NCBI GenBank assembly: GCA_031376885.1
Contig: JANMEL010000286.1
Coordinates: 15,769-79,768 of the forward strand
DNA from: Chamaesiphon sp031376885
GTDB taxonomy: Bacteria; Cyanobacteriota; Cyanobacteriia; Cyanobacteriales; Chamaesiphonaceae
Reading direction: 5' to 3'
Length of the DNA stretch: 64,000 nt
This document shows positions 8,154 through 15,547 of the stretch, piece by piece; the stretch's first letter is position 1, and every line of letters begins with the position of its first letter. The notes under the pieces were generated by a model, which was not told the DNA's origin, ran no database searches, and saw nothing but the letters and a program-made list of their open reading frames with translations. The position numbers and the translations under genes are program-made.

Positions 8154-10391
8154 TCATACCTCACTTAAAGAAGCAATTGCCTGATTAAACACTTTACTCG
8201 ATCGCATTGCCCCAATTGCTTTCTCCCTGTTAGGATGATAATAACCGCCAAGATCGATCGAGTCTCCCTGCGCCCCATTTAACTCATCTAGAATCACCAT
8301 TTCATGTTCGCTTAATTCTTGAGCAAACTTTCCGAACTTCTCTTTCAATTCTAGATTTTCATCCTGCTCTGCTAAAGCTTGCGCCCAATACATTGTGAGA
8401 TAGAAATGACTACCGCGATTGTCTAATTCTTTGACTTTCGAGGAAGGTGATTTAGCATTATCTAAATACTTGCCATTAGCCCGATCGAGTGTTGCTGCTA
8501 AAATCAGTGCATCTGGATTATTTGTCTTTTGCCCTACATCTTCCAACGCCACCGCCAAAGCCAAAAATTCACCCAAAGAATCCCAGCGCAGATGCCCTTC
8601 AGTGAGAAATTGTTGAACATGTTTTGGTGCAGATCCGCCCGCACCTGTCTCAAATAAACCGCCACCTGCAAGTAATGGTACGATCGACAACATCTTAGCA
8701 CTCGTACCCAATTCTAAAATCGGAAATAAATCTGTCAGATAATCCCGCAACACGTTTCCCGTGACAGAAATAACATCTTTACCTGCTTTAATTCGATCGC
8801 AAGTAAATCGCATCGCCGCAACAGGTGGCATAATCTGAATATCTAATCCCGTCGTGTCATGATTGCCTAAATATTCATTCACCTTAGCAATTAGATTAGC
8901 ATCATGGGCGCGATCCTTATCCAACCAAAAAATTGTCGGATTCCCCGTAGCTTTCGCCCGATTTACCGCCAACTTCACCCAATCCTGAATCGGTAAATCC
9001 TTCGTCTGACACATCCGCCAGATATCGCCCTGCTCCACCTGATGCTTCATCAACGTCGCTCCAGAGGCATCTACAACGCGCACCAAGCCCTCCGACAGAA
9101 TTTCAAAGGTCTTGTCATGAGAACCATATTCCTCGGCTTTCTGCGCCATCAAGCCCACGTTGGCGACATTTCCCATCGTCGTCACGTCAAAGGCTCCATG
9201 CTCCTGGCAGAATTTGATACATTCCTGATAAATCGTCGCATAACAGCGATCGGGTATCATTGCCTTCATATCCTGGAGCTTACCATCAGGTCCCCACATC
9301 TGCCCCGAAGTCCGAATCGCCGCCGCCATCGACGCATCGATAATCACATCGCTGGGTACATGGAGATTGGTAATACCCTTATCAGAATTGACCATCGCCA
9401 AGGGAGGACGATTGGTATAAACTGCTTGAATGTCAGACTCGATCTCGTTTCGATCCACATCTGGTAAAGATTGAATCTTGCTATAGACATCACCGATACC
9501 GTTATTTGGATTCACGCCCAATCGAGCAAAAGTATCGGCATACTTGGTAAATACATCCCGATAATAAACCGTGACAGCGTGCCCGAATAAAATCGGATCG
9601 GATACCTTCATCATCGTCGCCTTCACATGGAGCGAGAGCAACACATTTTCCGCCTTAGCCGCCTTAATTTCTCGCGCATAGAAAGCCCGCAACGCCTTGA
9701 CACTCATCACCGCCCCATCAATGACTTCCCCCGCCGTCACCATCGTCTTTTCCTTCAACACCGTCACCGCACCATCCAAACCGACTAACTCAATTTTTAC
9801 CGCTCCCGCCTCATTGACAACTACAGATTGCTCGCTCTCATAAAAATCACCATTCCCCATATGAGCAACATGAGTCTGGGAATCCGCCGCCCATGCACCG
9901 ACTTTGTGGGGGTTATTTTGGGCATATTTTTTCACCGCCGCCGCTACCCGTCTATCAGAATTGCCCTCACGCAATACCGGATTCACCGCACTACCCAAAA
10001 TCTTCCCATACCGCGCCTTAATCGCCGTTTCCGCTTCATTCTCTGGCTGGGCTGGATAGTCGGGAAGATCGTATCCCTGCGCCTGCAATTCCGTGATTGC
10101 TGCTATCAATTGGGGAATGGAAGCACTGATATTTGGCAACTTGATAATATTAGCTGCGGGAGTCTTCGCCAATTCGCCCAATAGAGCTAGAGCATCGGGT
10201 TGTTGTTGAGCGGGTTTCAACCTGTCGCCAAAAGCGGCTATAATCCGCCCAGCGAGAGAGATATCACTAGTCTCGATCTCTACATTAGCAGCTTTGGTAA
10301 ATGCTTGGACGATCGGCAAGAATGAATATGTTGCCAAAGCCGGAGCTTCATCGGTAAGGGTGTAGACGATTTTCGAGGGTTGGGGTGTCAT
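8154..10391 (-). CDS. icd: Monomeric NADP-dependent isocitrate dehydrogenase
   Basis: The enzyme oxidatively decarboxylates isocitrate to 2-oxoglutarate with NADP+. The 745-residue length, the start SKIVYTLTDEAPALATYSFLP, and blocks such as VAHMGNGDFYESEQS, HVKATMMKVSDPILFGH and ETGAGGSAPKHVQQF identify the monomeric (Idh/IDH-II) type, about 740 residues, rather than the roughly 45-kDa homodimeric Icd usual in cyanobacteria. The start is the ATG at 10391. Codons 1 to about 55 and the upstream 100 bases are repeated in decayed form at 11240-11541. Confidence 0.95.
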   Translation of the reverse strand: MTPQPSKIVYTLTDEAPALATYSFLPIVQAFTKAANVEIETSDISLAGRIIAAFGDRLKPAQQQPDALALLGELAKTPAANIIKLPNISASIPQLIAAITELQAQGYDLPDYPAQPENEAETAIKARYGKILGSAVNPVLREGNSDRRVAAAVKKYAQNNPHKVGAWAADSQTHVAHMGNGDFYESEQSVVVNEAGAVKIELVGLDGAVTVLKEKTMVTAGEVIDGAVMSVKALRAFYAREIKAAKAENVLLSLHVKATMMKVSDPILFGHAVTVYYRDVFTKYADTFARLGVNPNNGIGDVYSKIQSLPDVDRNEIESDIQAVYTNRPPLAMVNSDKGITNLHVPSDVIIDASMAAAIRTSGQMWGPDGKLQDMKAMIPDRCYATIYQECIKFCQEHGAFDVTTMGNVANVGLMAQKAEEYGSHDKTFEILSEGLVRVVDASGATLMKHQVEQGDIWRMCQTKDLPIQDWVKLAVNRAKATGNPTIFWLDKDRAHDANLIAKVNEYLGNHDTTGLDIQIMPPVAAMRFTCDRIKAGKDVISVTGNVLRDYLTDLFPILELGTSAKMLSIVPLLAGGGLFETGAGGSAPKHVQQFLTEGHLRWDSLGEFLALAVALEDVGQKTNNPDALILAATLDRANGKYLDNAKSPSSKVKELDNRGSHFYLTMYWAQALAEQDENLELKEKFGKFAQELSEHEMVILDELNGAQGDSIDLGGYYHPNREKAIGAMRSSKVFNQAIASLSEV

Positions 10392-10490
10392 GAATCTTGT
10401 TGGTATGGTGCGGGAGCGTGTCGCGGCGACTCCAAACCATCATTTTGACATCTCTTGGGGATTTGGTGGTAGTCTTGTTGGCTAACTGGA
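10230..10490. repeat. Left copy of a 260-300 base direct repeat (icd 5' end plus promoter region)
   Basis: This segment covers icd codons 1 to about 55 and the 100 bases upstream (ggtatggtgcgggagcgtgt, then gacatctcttggggatttgg). It is repeated in the same orientation at 11245-11541, with near-identity in the upstream part. The pair brackets the antitoxin-toxin module at 10638-11224. Confidence 0.85.
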
Positions 10491-10637
10491 GAATAGGGAG
10501 CGAAAATCTCGAAGTATCTCGCTCACAGATGAGATTGCTTTACAGTTCTGCGCTGATGATGGATGCTACGCAAACGTAGTAGTATACCTGGCGGATTCAT
10601 ATAGTAGAATATATCCATCGAGCTATAGGATGGCACT

Positions 10638-10883
10638 ATGTCTGAGTTAACGATCGATATTAGCGAAACTACCCATAAAACTCTACTCCAGTTAGCTCAA
10701 TCATCTGGGGACGATTTGGTGACGATTATGGATCGAGCAGTAGAAAACTATCGCCGATATGTTTTTCTGGTTCAAGCCGATCGTGCATTCGCTACATTGA
10801 GACAAAATAAAGAGTTATGGCAAGAAGAGATCGCTGAAAGACAAGCATGGGATCTGACGATCGCCGATGGAGTAATTGAATAG
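10638..10883 (+). CDS. Antitoxin of a MazEF/PemIK-like module
   Basis: The 81-residue, mostly helical protein starts MSELTIDISETTHKTLLQLA, with a short beta strand then helices as in ribbon-helix-helix-type antitoxins. Its acidic C-terminal part (QEEIAERQAWDLTIADG) would bind the toxin. Its stop overlaps the GTG start of the MazF-like gene by one base. It presumably neutralises the toxin and represses its own promoter in the gap upstream of 10638. Confidence 0.8.
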   Translation: MSELTIDISETTHKTLLQLAQSSGDDLVTIMDRAVENYRRYVFLVQADRAFATLRQNKELWQEEIAERQAWDLTIADGVIE

Positions 10884-11224
10884 TGGCACAAATTACTAGA
10901 GGTGAAATATGGTTAGTAGATCTCAATCCATCCAAAGGACACGAACAAGCAGGAAAACGACCATGTTTAATTATCTCAGTCGATCTGTTTAATCAAGGTG
11001 CCGCTGGATTAGTTGTCGTATTACCAATTACCTCCAAAGAAAAAAGCATCCCTTTTCATGTCGAGATTGCCCCAAATAATGGTGGACTGAAAGTTAAAAG
11101 CTTCATTAAGTGTGAGGATGTTCGTTCGATTTCAGTAGAGCGGCTCGATAAATGTTGGGGCACCGTCTCATCAGACATATTAATAGCAGTAGAAGATAGA
11201 TTGAGAATTTTAATGGGGCTGTAG
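10883..11224 (+). CDS. MazF/PemK-like endoribonuclease toxin
   Basis: The 113-residue product has the MazF hallmarks: RGEIWLVDLNPSKGHEQAGK RPCLIIS at the start, VVVLPITS in the middle, and KCEDVRSISVERL before the last helix. The family cleaves mRNA at short sequences. The start is a GTG that shares its G with the antitoxin stop codon TAG. The module sits between two copies of the icd 5' region, so its arrival may be linked to that duplication. Confidence 0.9.
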   Translation: MAQITRGEIWLVDLNPSKGHEQAGKRPCLIISVDLFNQGAAGLVVVLPITSKEKSIPFHVEIAPNNGGLKVKSFIKCEDVRSISVERLDKCWGTVSSDILIAVEDRLRILMGL

Positions 11225-11239
11225 CAATAATTATCGATC

Positions 11240-11442
11240 TCTAAATGCGGCGATAATCCGCCCAGCCAAAGAAATATCCCTACTTGCGTGCCTTCTTAGG
11301 CAATCGTTACATTCGCCATCTTGGGAAATACCTCGACGATCGGCAAGAATGAATAAGTTGCCAAAGCTGGAGCTTTATCGGTAAGGGTGTAGACGATTTT
11401 CGAGGGTTGGGCTGCCTCCTGTGAGCGGAGTCGAATAGTCAT
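11240..11442 (-). pseudogene. Decayed duplicate of the icd 5' end
   Basis: Read from the ATG at 11442, the frame gives MTIRLRSQEAA then QPSKIVYTLTDKAPALATYS and FLPIVEVFPKMANVTIA followed by a stop. It matches residues 3-40 of the intact icd product (SKIVYTLTDEAPALATYSFL). After the stop, another frame still resembles the next icd segment (DISLAGRIIAAF). The fragment ends near 11240, where similarity to icd is lost. An 18-base stretch near the start (ctcctgtgagcggagtcg) is absent from icd and is itself palindromic, which suggests a small insertion. Confidence 0.85.
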
Positions 11443-11541
11443 GGCTGTTGTTGGTATGGTGCGGGAGCGTGTCGCGGCGACTCCAAACCATCATTTTGAC
11501 ATCTCTTGGGGATTTGGTGGTAGTCTAGTTAGCGAAATGGG
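11245..11541. repeat. Right copy of the icd 5'/promoter direct repeat
   Basis: This is the partner of 10230-10490. The upstream non-coding part (ggtatggtgcgggagcgtgt through ggggatttggtggtagtct) is almost identical to the left copy, while the coding part has decayed. Strong conservation of only the non-coding half suggests either recent gene conversion or a selected promoter function. Confidence 0.8.
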
Positions 11542-11569
11542 TAATCATAATAATAGAGGCTGAAAAAAT

Positions 11570-11839
11570 ATGCGAAATTCGGAAAAGAAACTGAGAGAAG
11601 CATTCGATCTCGTAGCCGATTCACTTGTAGCTGCTGGTTATCCAGAGAGAGTTCAATGTGCTTATGAATTGGTTGATGCTAATGAATCTGCTATCGCTTT
11701 GGAGATAATGTGTAGCAATTTGTATGAATTTGACTGCCATATTCCGGCAAGAGCATATGAATTATTGGCTGAAGCTGGAGTTAATATGAATGTCGATAGT
11801 GACTATTGGGAAACACTCAAACCCTTAGTTACCAAATAG
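11570..11839 (+). CDS. MafI-family immunity protein-like
   Basis: The 89-residue acidic helical protein, with LREAFDLVADSLVAAGYPER, ALEIMCSNLYEFDCHIP and a closing DSDYWETLKPLV, matches the layout of MafI-type immunity proteins. These protect against polymorphic toxins of the Maf class. No toxin gene is next to it, so it is either an orphan immunity gene or a family member with another role. It starts 28 bases after the right icd repeat and may use the promoter carried in that repeat. Confidence 0.6.
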   Translation: MRNSEKKLREAFDLVADSLVAAGYPERVQCAYELVDANESAIALEIMCSNLYEFDCHIPARAYELLAEAGVNMNVDSDYWETLKPLVTK

Positions 11840-11849
11840 ATTACATCGA

Positions 11850-11898
11850 TCGATTTAGTTAAAATTATGCTGGGCTATAATTGAGATCGCTCTTAATG
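11850..11898. repeat. Partial third copy of the xisHI-flanking repeat
   Basis: Gtttagttaaaattatg-type sequence followed by ttgagatcgctcttaat resembles the first half of the repeats at 11919-11997 and 12792-12874. It ends before the palindromic part. Confidence 0.45.
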
Positions 11899-11918
11899 GT
11901 CGATCGATCCTCATTCGA

Positions 11919-11997
11919 TCGAATCAGTTAAAATTATGTCAGATTGAATTTGCGATCTTAATACTCGTTGGCGTAGCCTCTCCTTTGGAGAATCGCT
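11919..11997. repeat. Direct repeat downstream of xisI
   Basis: A 79-base segment begins tcgaatcagttaaaatta and ends in the dispersed palindrome (cgttggcgtagcctctcctt then tggagaatcgct). It matches 12792-12874 in the same orientation apart from a four-base gap and scattered changes. Its last bases coincide with the xisI stop codon. Confidence 0.8.
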
Positions 11998-12331
11998 AGC
12001 CAACTGCATATTCGGTAAATTGACGCTTAAAAGGAGAGTGAAAGCCAACTACAATATCGGTCTTAGCAACTCCCATTTCTACAAGCTCCGCCGGAATATC
12101 ATTCTCGGTACCATTGTGCTGGAGCCAAATTTTTCCATCTTTAATATCGAGATGTAAAATGCAACCATAGATTCGGCGATCGTCATGCCAACCAACATGT
12201 ACTAATTGATAACTATGTCTAACAGTATCAAAAATAAGCTCTGTATCAACTGTTGGATCGTCACCACTCAAAACAGCATAATCTTGGAGAAGTTTCTGTA
12301 CAATTGTAGAATATTGGATTAAGTTAGCCAT
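11996..12331 (-). CDS. xisI: XisI-like protein
   Basis: The 111-residue protein matches the XisI family: YSTIVQKLLQDYA at the start, DTVRHSYQLVHVGWHDDRRI in the middle, and the closing ETDIVVGFH-like segment (here KTDIVVGFHSPFKRQFTEYAVG). XisI was named for its role with XisH in controlling excision of the fdxN element in Anabaena. Most cyanobacterial xisHI pairs are unlinked to any excision system and have unknown roles. The gene starts 13 bases inside the end of xisH, so the two are coupled. Confidence 0.9.
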   Translation of the reverse strand: MANLIQYSTIVQKLLQDYAVLSGDDPTVDTELIFDTVRHSYQLVHVGWHDDRRIYGCILHLDIKDGKIWLQHNGTENDIPAELVEMGVAKTDIVVGFHSPFKRQFTEYAVG

Positions 12332-12735
12332 TGCTCGATGACCTCTTGTTGGGGTTTATAGATGATTAATTTTAGTTGTTGACTATGAATGATTCCTTGG
12401 GCAAGTTGAGTAGCAAAAAATGAGGTGTAAGCGTCCATTGGTACCGCAAGATAGAGAACATATTCGGGATATTGTTCTGCTAAGAGGATGCGATAACTAA
12501 TGAATTGTCCAAGCGCAGTATGAAATTCGGTGACGGCAGAGTTTTTCAAAAAGCTTTTAACTTCAAATGCAATTTTTTGTCCCTCACGTTCTGCTGCGAA
12601 TACTTTTTCGGCTCCTAAATCAATATACAGGTTGCCTAGTTCATAGCGAAGGATTAGGGGATCGTGAGTAATAGTCCAACCATCTTTTTCTAGAGCATGG
12701 CGAACGACATCATGGAACGTATCTTTTCTCGACAT
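12319..12735 (-). CDS. xisH: XisH-like protein
   Basis: The 138-residue protein starts MSRKDTFHDVVRHALEKDGW and carries LYIDLGAEKVFAAEREGQKI then AFEVKSF, the XisH pattern. The D, E and EVK residues form a PD-(D/E)XK nuclease-like core, so a DNA-cleaving or binding role is plausible. It precedes xisI with a 13-base overlap. The pair is bounded by direct repeats at 11919-11997 and 12792-12874, which suggests the cassette moved as a unit. Confidence 0.92.
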   Translation of the reverse strand: MSRKDTFHDVVRHALEKDGWTITHDPLILRYELGNLYIDLGAEKVFAAEREGQKIAFEVKSFLKNSAVTEFHTALGQFISYRILLAEQYPEYVLYLAVPMDAYTSFFATQLAQGIIHSQQLKLIIYKPQQEVIEQWLT

Positions 12736-12791
12736 CTCTAAAGATAGATAAATCTGAGATCGATCTTAACACTAGATCGATCCTCTGTCCC

Positions 12792-12874
12792 TCGAATCAG
12801 TTAAAACTACCCTAGATTGAAATTGAGATCGCTCTTAATACTCGTTGGCGTAGCCTCTCCTTTGGAGAATCGCT
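12792..12874. repeat. Direct repeat upstream of xisH
   Basis: An 83-base copy of the segment at 11919-11997, ending in a perfect version of the palindrome (12843-12873). It lies 57 bases upstream of the xisH start, so it could also hold the promoter region of the pair. Confidence 0.8.
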
Positions 12875-12970
12875 TGACAAGCCCTCTCTTTTTGAGAGAT
12901 AATCATTGGGTCTGAGTATAACTGTCAAGACTTAATGCACTTAATCTCGATAGCAATGATAAGTGGAAAA

Positions 12971-13198
12971 ATGACCCTTACTTTTAACCGAGAGCAATAT
13001 GCTCAACTCTTGACAAAGTATCAACATAAAGTGATTGAAACAGAGCAAGAGTATCGTAAAGCTCTAACAGTAGTAGAATATTTTGTATTTAAAAAAGAGC
13101 GGACTTTAGAAGAATTAGCATTGTACGATCTAGCGATCCTGCTAGTCAAAGACTATGAATCTAAAATTTGTTCGATGGATGATTGGCGAATTATGTGA
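12971..13198 (+). CDS. N-terminal part of a HigA/XRE-type antitoxin, HTH domain missing
   Basis: From the ATG at 12971 the 75-residue product reads MTLTFNREQYAQLLTKYQHK, VIETEQEYRKALTVVEYF and LEELALYDLAILLVKDYE. This resembles the helical N-terminal region of cyanobacterial XRE antitoxins of about 130 residues (HigA-like). Those continue with a helix-turn-helix of the type RQADL...SEV..GKR; here the frame ends at KICSMDDWRIM instead. No toxin (HigB) gene lies beside it. I regard it as truncated, and possibly a pseudogene. An earlier start at 12935 is possible but adds no family-like sequence. Confidence 0.5.
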   Translation: MTLTFNREQYAQLLTKYQHKVIETEQEYRKALTVVEYFVFKKERTLEELALYDLAILLVKDYESKICSMDDWRIM

Positions 13199-13239
13199 TA
13201 ATTACTGAGCCAGCCGCAGACATCCCCATTCTCAATAAA

Positions 13240-14994
13240 ATGGCAGGTAGCCCTATTCAAATTTTAGTAGTTGAAGCCGATCCAGTGATGCGAGCGGGCT
13301 TGAGTGCCTGTATACAGCGGTTTGCAGATTATGTGCAAGTAGCGGCTGAAGCGGAAACTGGATCTAGTGCGTTACTGGTACTAAGGGAACGGATGGGAAC
13401 AAATGTTACAATCGACCTAGTTCTACTCGGACTGTCTCCAGATTATAGCAGCCAACAGTTATCGGCGATGCTCCAGGGGAGCAGCTCCGCCAACGATTTT
13501 TGTCAGCAAGTCAAAACTATCGATCCAAATTTACCGATCTTGTTGTTGAGTGCGCCCCAAGATCCCCATCTACAGGGACTATTCGCCATTGGGATTGAAG
13601 GTTGCTGCCTTCGGGGTACGTCGATTGTTGATTTGGTAGAATATATCCGTCAAGTCGCTGCTGGTAAAACTATTTGGGCACCAGAAATTCGCCAACAGTT
13701 GTCGCTCTCTAACGATCCTAGCGTTACCAATGCCGGAATTCTAGGCAATTCTGCGGCAAAGAGGCTCCGCCAACGAATTCAATCTGCTGGTTTACAACAG
13801 ATCGAAACAGCATTAACAGGGCTAAATACCGCGCTGGCTTCCCCGCAAATTTCGCACCTAGAGCGATCGATTTTAGCTGGGCGTAGACGAGAACTAAATG
13901 CAGCGCGTTGGCTCGTTAAAAGGGTATTAGCCACCTCACAGCCGCAACTCGAACCACTGGCGCAACCACTGGATCTAAATCGCCAATCTGTCCTTAAATC
14001 TGGCGAACTCACGACTACCAACACTGGCGCAATTACGCCCAAAGCTTTACAAGCAGGGATATTCGATCGGATTGCTGCCAAATTGCAATTCAATCTCGAA
14101 AATCTAACACCTACGCCATTAGAGATCGATCTATTAAGATTGGATAAGAAGCGAGAACTATACTATTTAATTTTGCGCCAATTTGAAGGACTCTTGGACG
14201 AGTTGCGTTTTTCTGAAGTTACAGTCGATGGATTACCAGCCAAACAGTCGATGATTTGGCAAGACTTGTGGGCATCGGTGACGACTGATTTTTTTGGGAG
14301 ATATTATAATATCTCAAGTACAGATATTTACCGAGAAATTGTGCCGACTTTATTACAAGATCGGCAGATAGTCCAAACTGAGATTTTGGCTAAAATTCCC
14401 CAAACGATCGAGTTATTAAATTATTTCCTATTTCAGACACCATTGACAATCGACAGTATCAGCTATGCTGCCGATACTCAGATCGCCGCAGATCGGGCTG
14501 GTGACTTATTAGAAAATCTCACAATTCATCTAGCAAATGCTGTCATCCAACCATTGCTAAATTACTTTGGCAATTCCGACGAGATTAAATCGCGCTTTTT
14601 CGATCGGCGGTTACTTTCCACCCGTGAAATCGAGCGGTTTCGGAACGATCTATCTTGGCGTTATCGGATCGATCGCTATTTTAGCGAACCTCAAGCGATC
14701 TTTGAAAGTAAATATTATCTGTTTACATTTACCAATTACGGGATCGAACGCATTGCTATTTACGCACATCGCCCCCAAGAATTAGAGCATCTTTCAGGGC
14801 TTGCCCTCACAGTAACTCTAGCTCTAGAAACACGAGACGCGCTCTCCCCCCGTTTGAAATCTGCTACCACCCTGATTGGTAGTGCTATTGTCTACTTACT
14901 CACCGAAATTATCGGTCGTGGGATCGGTTTAATCGGTCGCGGCGTAATTAAAGGAGTTGGTAATATTTGGCAAGAAAGTAATCGTCGTCGTTAA
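13240..14994 (+). CDS. Degenerate response-regulator receiver fused to DUF3685
   Basis: The 584-residue protein has an N-terminal receiver-like domain (residues 3-125, IQILVVEADPVMRAGL at the start) and a long C-terminal region matching cyanobacterial DUF3685, ending in hydrophobic helices (TTLIGSAIVYLLTEIIGRGI). The expected phospho-acceptor Asp is missing: the strand reads DLVLLGLSP instead of the usual LLDL.., and the conserved Lys is replaced (GCCLRGTS). It is therefore a pseudo-receiver. I chose the ATG at 13240, since the frame extends to a TTG at 13183 without family-like residues. Two palindromic repeats are carried in frame (13464-13496, 13744-13775). Confidence 0.8.
   Translation: MAGSPIQILVVEADPVMRAGLSACIQRFADYVQVAAEAETGSSALLVLRERMGTNVTIDLVLLGLSPDYSSQQLSAMLQGSSSANDFCQQVKTIDPNLPILLLSAPQDPHLQGLFAIGIEGCCLRGTSIVDLVEYIRQVAAGKTIWAPEIRQQLSLSNDPSVTNAGILGNSAAKRLRQRIQSAGLQQIETALTGLNTALASPQISHLERSILAGRRRELNAARWLVKRVLATSQPQLEPLAQPLDLNRQSVLKSGELTTTNTGAITPKALQAGIFDRIAAKLQFNLENLTPTPLEIDLLRLDKKRELYYLILRQFEGLLDELRFSEVTVDGLPAKQSMIWQDLWASVTTDFFGRYYNISSTDIYREIVPTLLQDRQIVQTEILAKIPQTIELLNYFLFQTPLTIDSISYAADTQIAADRAGDLLENLTIHLANAVIQPLLNYFGNSDEIKSRFFDRRLLSTREIERFRNDLSWRYRIDRYFSEPQAIFESKYYLFTFTNYGIERIAIYAHRPQELEHLSGLALTVTLALETRDALSPRLKSATTLIGSAIVYLLTEIIGRGIGLIGRGVIKGVGNIWQESNRRR
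13464..13496 (+). repeat. Palindromic repeat in frame inside the DUF3685 gene
   Basis: Ggcgatgctccaggggagca followed by gctccgccaacg is a member of the dispersed family. Read in frame it adds MLQGSSSAN within the receiver-like domain, in the stretch between the second and third strands, where a loop is expected. Confidence 0.65.
13744..13775 (+). repeat. Diverged palindromic repeat in frame inside the DUF3685 gene
   Basis: Ggcaattctgcggcaaagag followed by gctccgccaacg keeps the right arm of the family and has a changed left arm. It encodes NSAAKRLRQR, in the linker just after the receiver-like domain. Confidence 0.5.
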
Positions 14995-14999
14995 TCATA

Positions 15000-15093
15000 A
15001 TAGGGGATAGGGGATAGGGAATAGGGGATAGGGGGAATTTAGGGGTGAAAACTGTATTGAAAATGATTGTACTTTTACTTTCGCAGGAGGTCT
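15000..15093 (+). mobile_element. Partial MITE-like element with 7-base tandem repeats
   Basis: Runs of ggggata/gggaata (15000-15036) are followed by ggggaatttaggggtgaaaa, an ActgtattgaaaatgATTGT stretch and the right terminal motif actttcgcaggaggtct (15077-15093). The same parts, in reverse order and orientation, make up the complete element at 30960-31082. No left terminal inverted repeat is visible here. The right end is followed by TA. Confidence 0.7.
15085..15090 (+). promoter_or_regulatory. Shine-Dalgarno of ycf20 supplied by a repeat end
   Basis: AGGAGG lies six bases before the ATG at 15097 and is part of the right terminal motif of the MITE-like element. It decides the ycf20 start over an in-frame upstream codon at 15067. 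Other copies of the element end in caggaagtct, so the perfect AGGAGG here may be a selected change. Confidence 0.7.
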
Positions 15094-15096
15094 AAT

Positions 15097-15459
15097 ATGC
15101 AAAGAACTCGTCTTAGTACTCTATTCGATCGACTATTTCAGCAATTTACCCAGTGGGGTCAAAATCCTTGGCGGCGACTGTCGATCGTTATTATTAGTCT
15201 GTTGATGGGCAATTTTCTAGCTAGCATAGTTTCCACAACTACTGGGCAAAAAGCCGAGTTAGACATTACAGTTGCCCTAATTCTATTGACGATCGTCGAG
15301 ACAGTTAGTTGGCTCACTTATGGTAGCAATTTTGGTCGTCGTCGCCCCGATTCTGGAGCTATATTGGGTGAGCGTCCGCTGTGGATTGCTATCCTAAATA
15401 GCCTCAAGCTGGGCTTGATTTATGGTCTATTTGTTGAAGCATTTAAGCTGGGGAGTTAG
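15097..15459 (+). CDS. ycf20: Ycf20-like (DUF565) membrane protein
   Basis: The 120-residue protein matches the Ycf20/DUF565 family found in plastids and cyanobacteria: a FTQWGQNPWRRLSIVIISLL core, then GQKAELDITVALILL and two or three membrane segments. Plant Ycf20 homologues affect non-photochemical quenching, but the bacterial role is not established. The start at 15097 is set by an AGGAGG six bases upstream. The gene is followed after 88 bases by the UPF0182 gene on the same strand. Confidence 0.88.
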   Translation: MQRTRLSTLFDRLFQQFTQWGQNPWRRLSIVIISLLMGNFLASIVSTTTGQKAELDITVALILLTIVETVSWLTYGSNFGRRRPDSGAILGERPLWIAILNSLKLGLIYGLFVEAFKLGS

Positions 15460-15547
15460 CACAAATTATCTTGTGGTATAGATCGCCAAAGGTAAGGCTA
15501 GACCTAATAAAACACCAACCAATCATCATCGATCGCTAATTTCTCCA

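Noticed and set aside
11996..12735. A developmentally excised element (fdxN type)
   Set aside because: xisH and xisI are present, but there is no recombinase (XisF-type) and no interrupted gene in the window. Most xisHI pairs are unlinked to excision.
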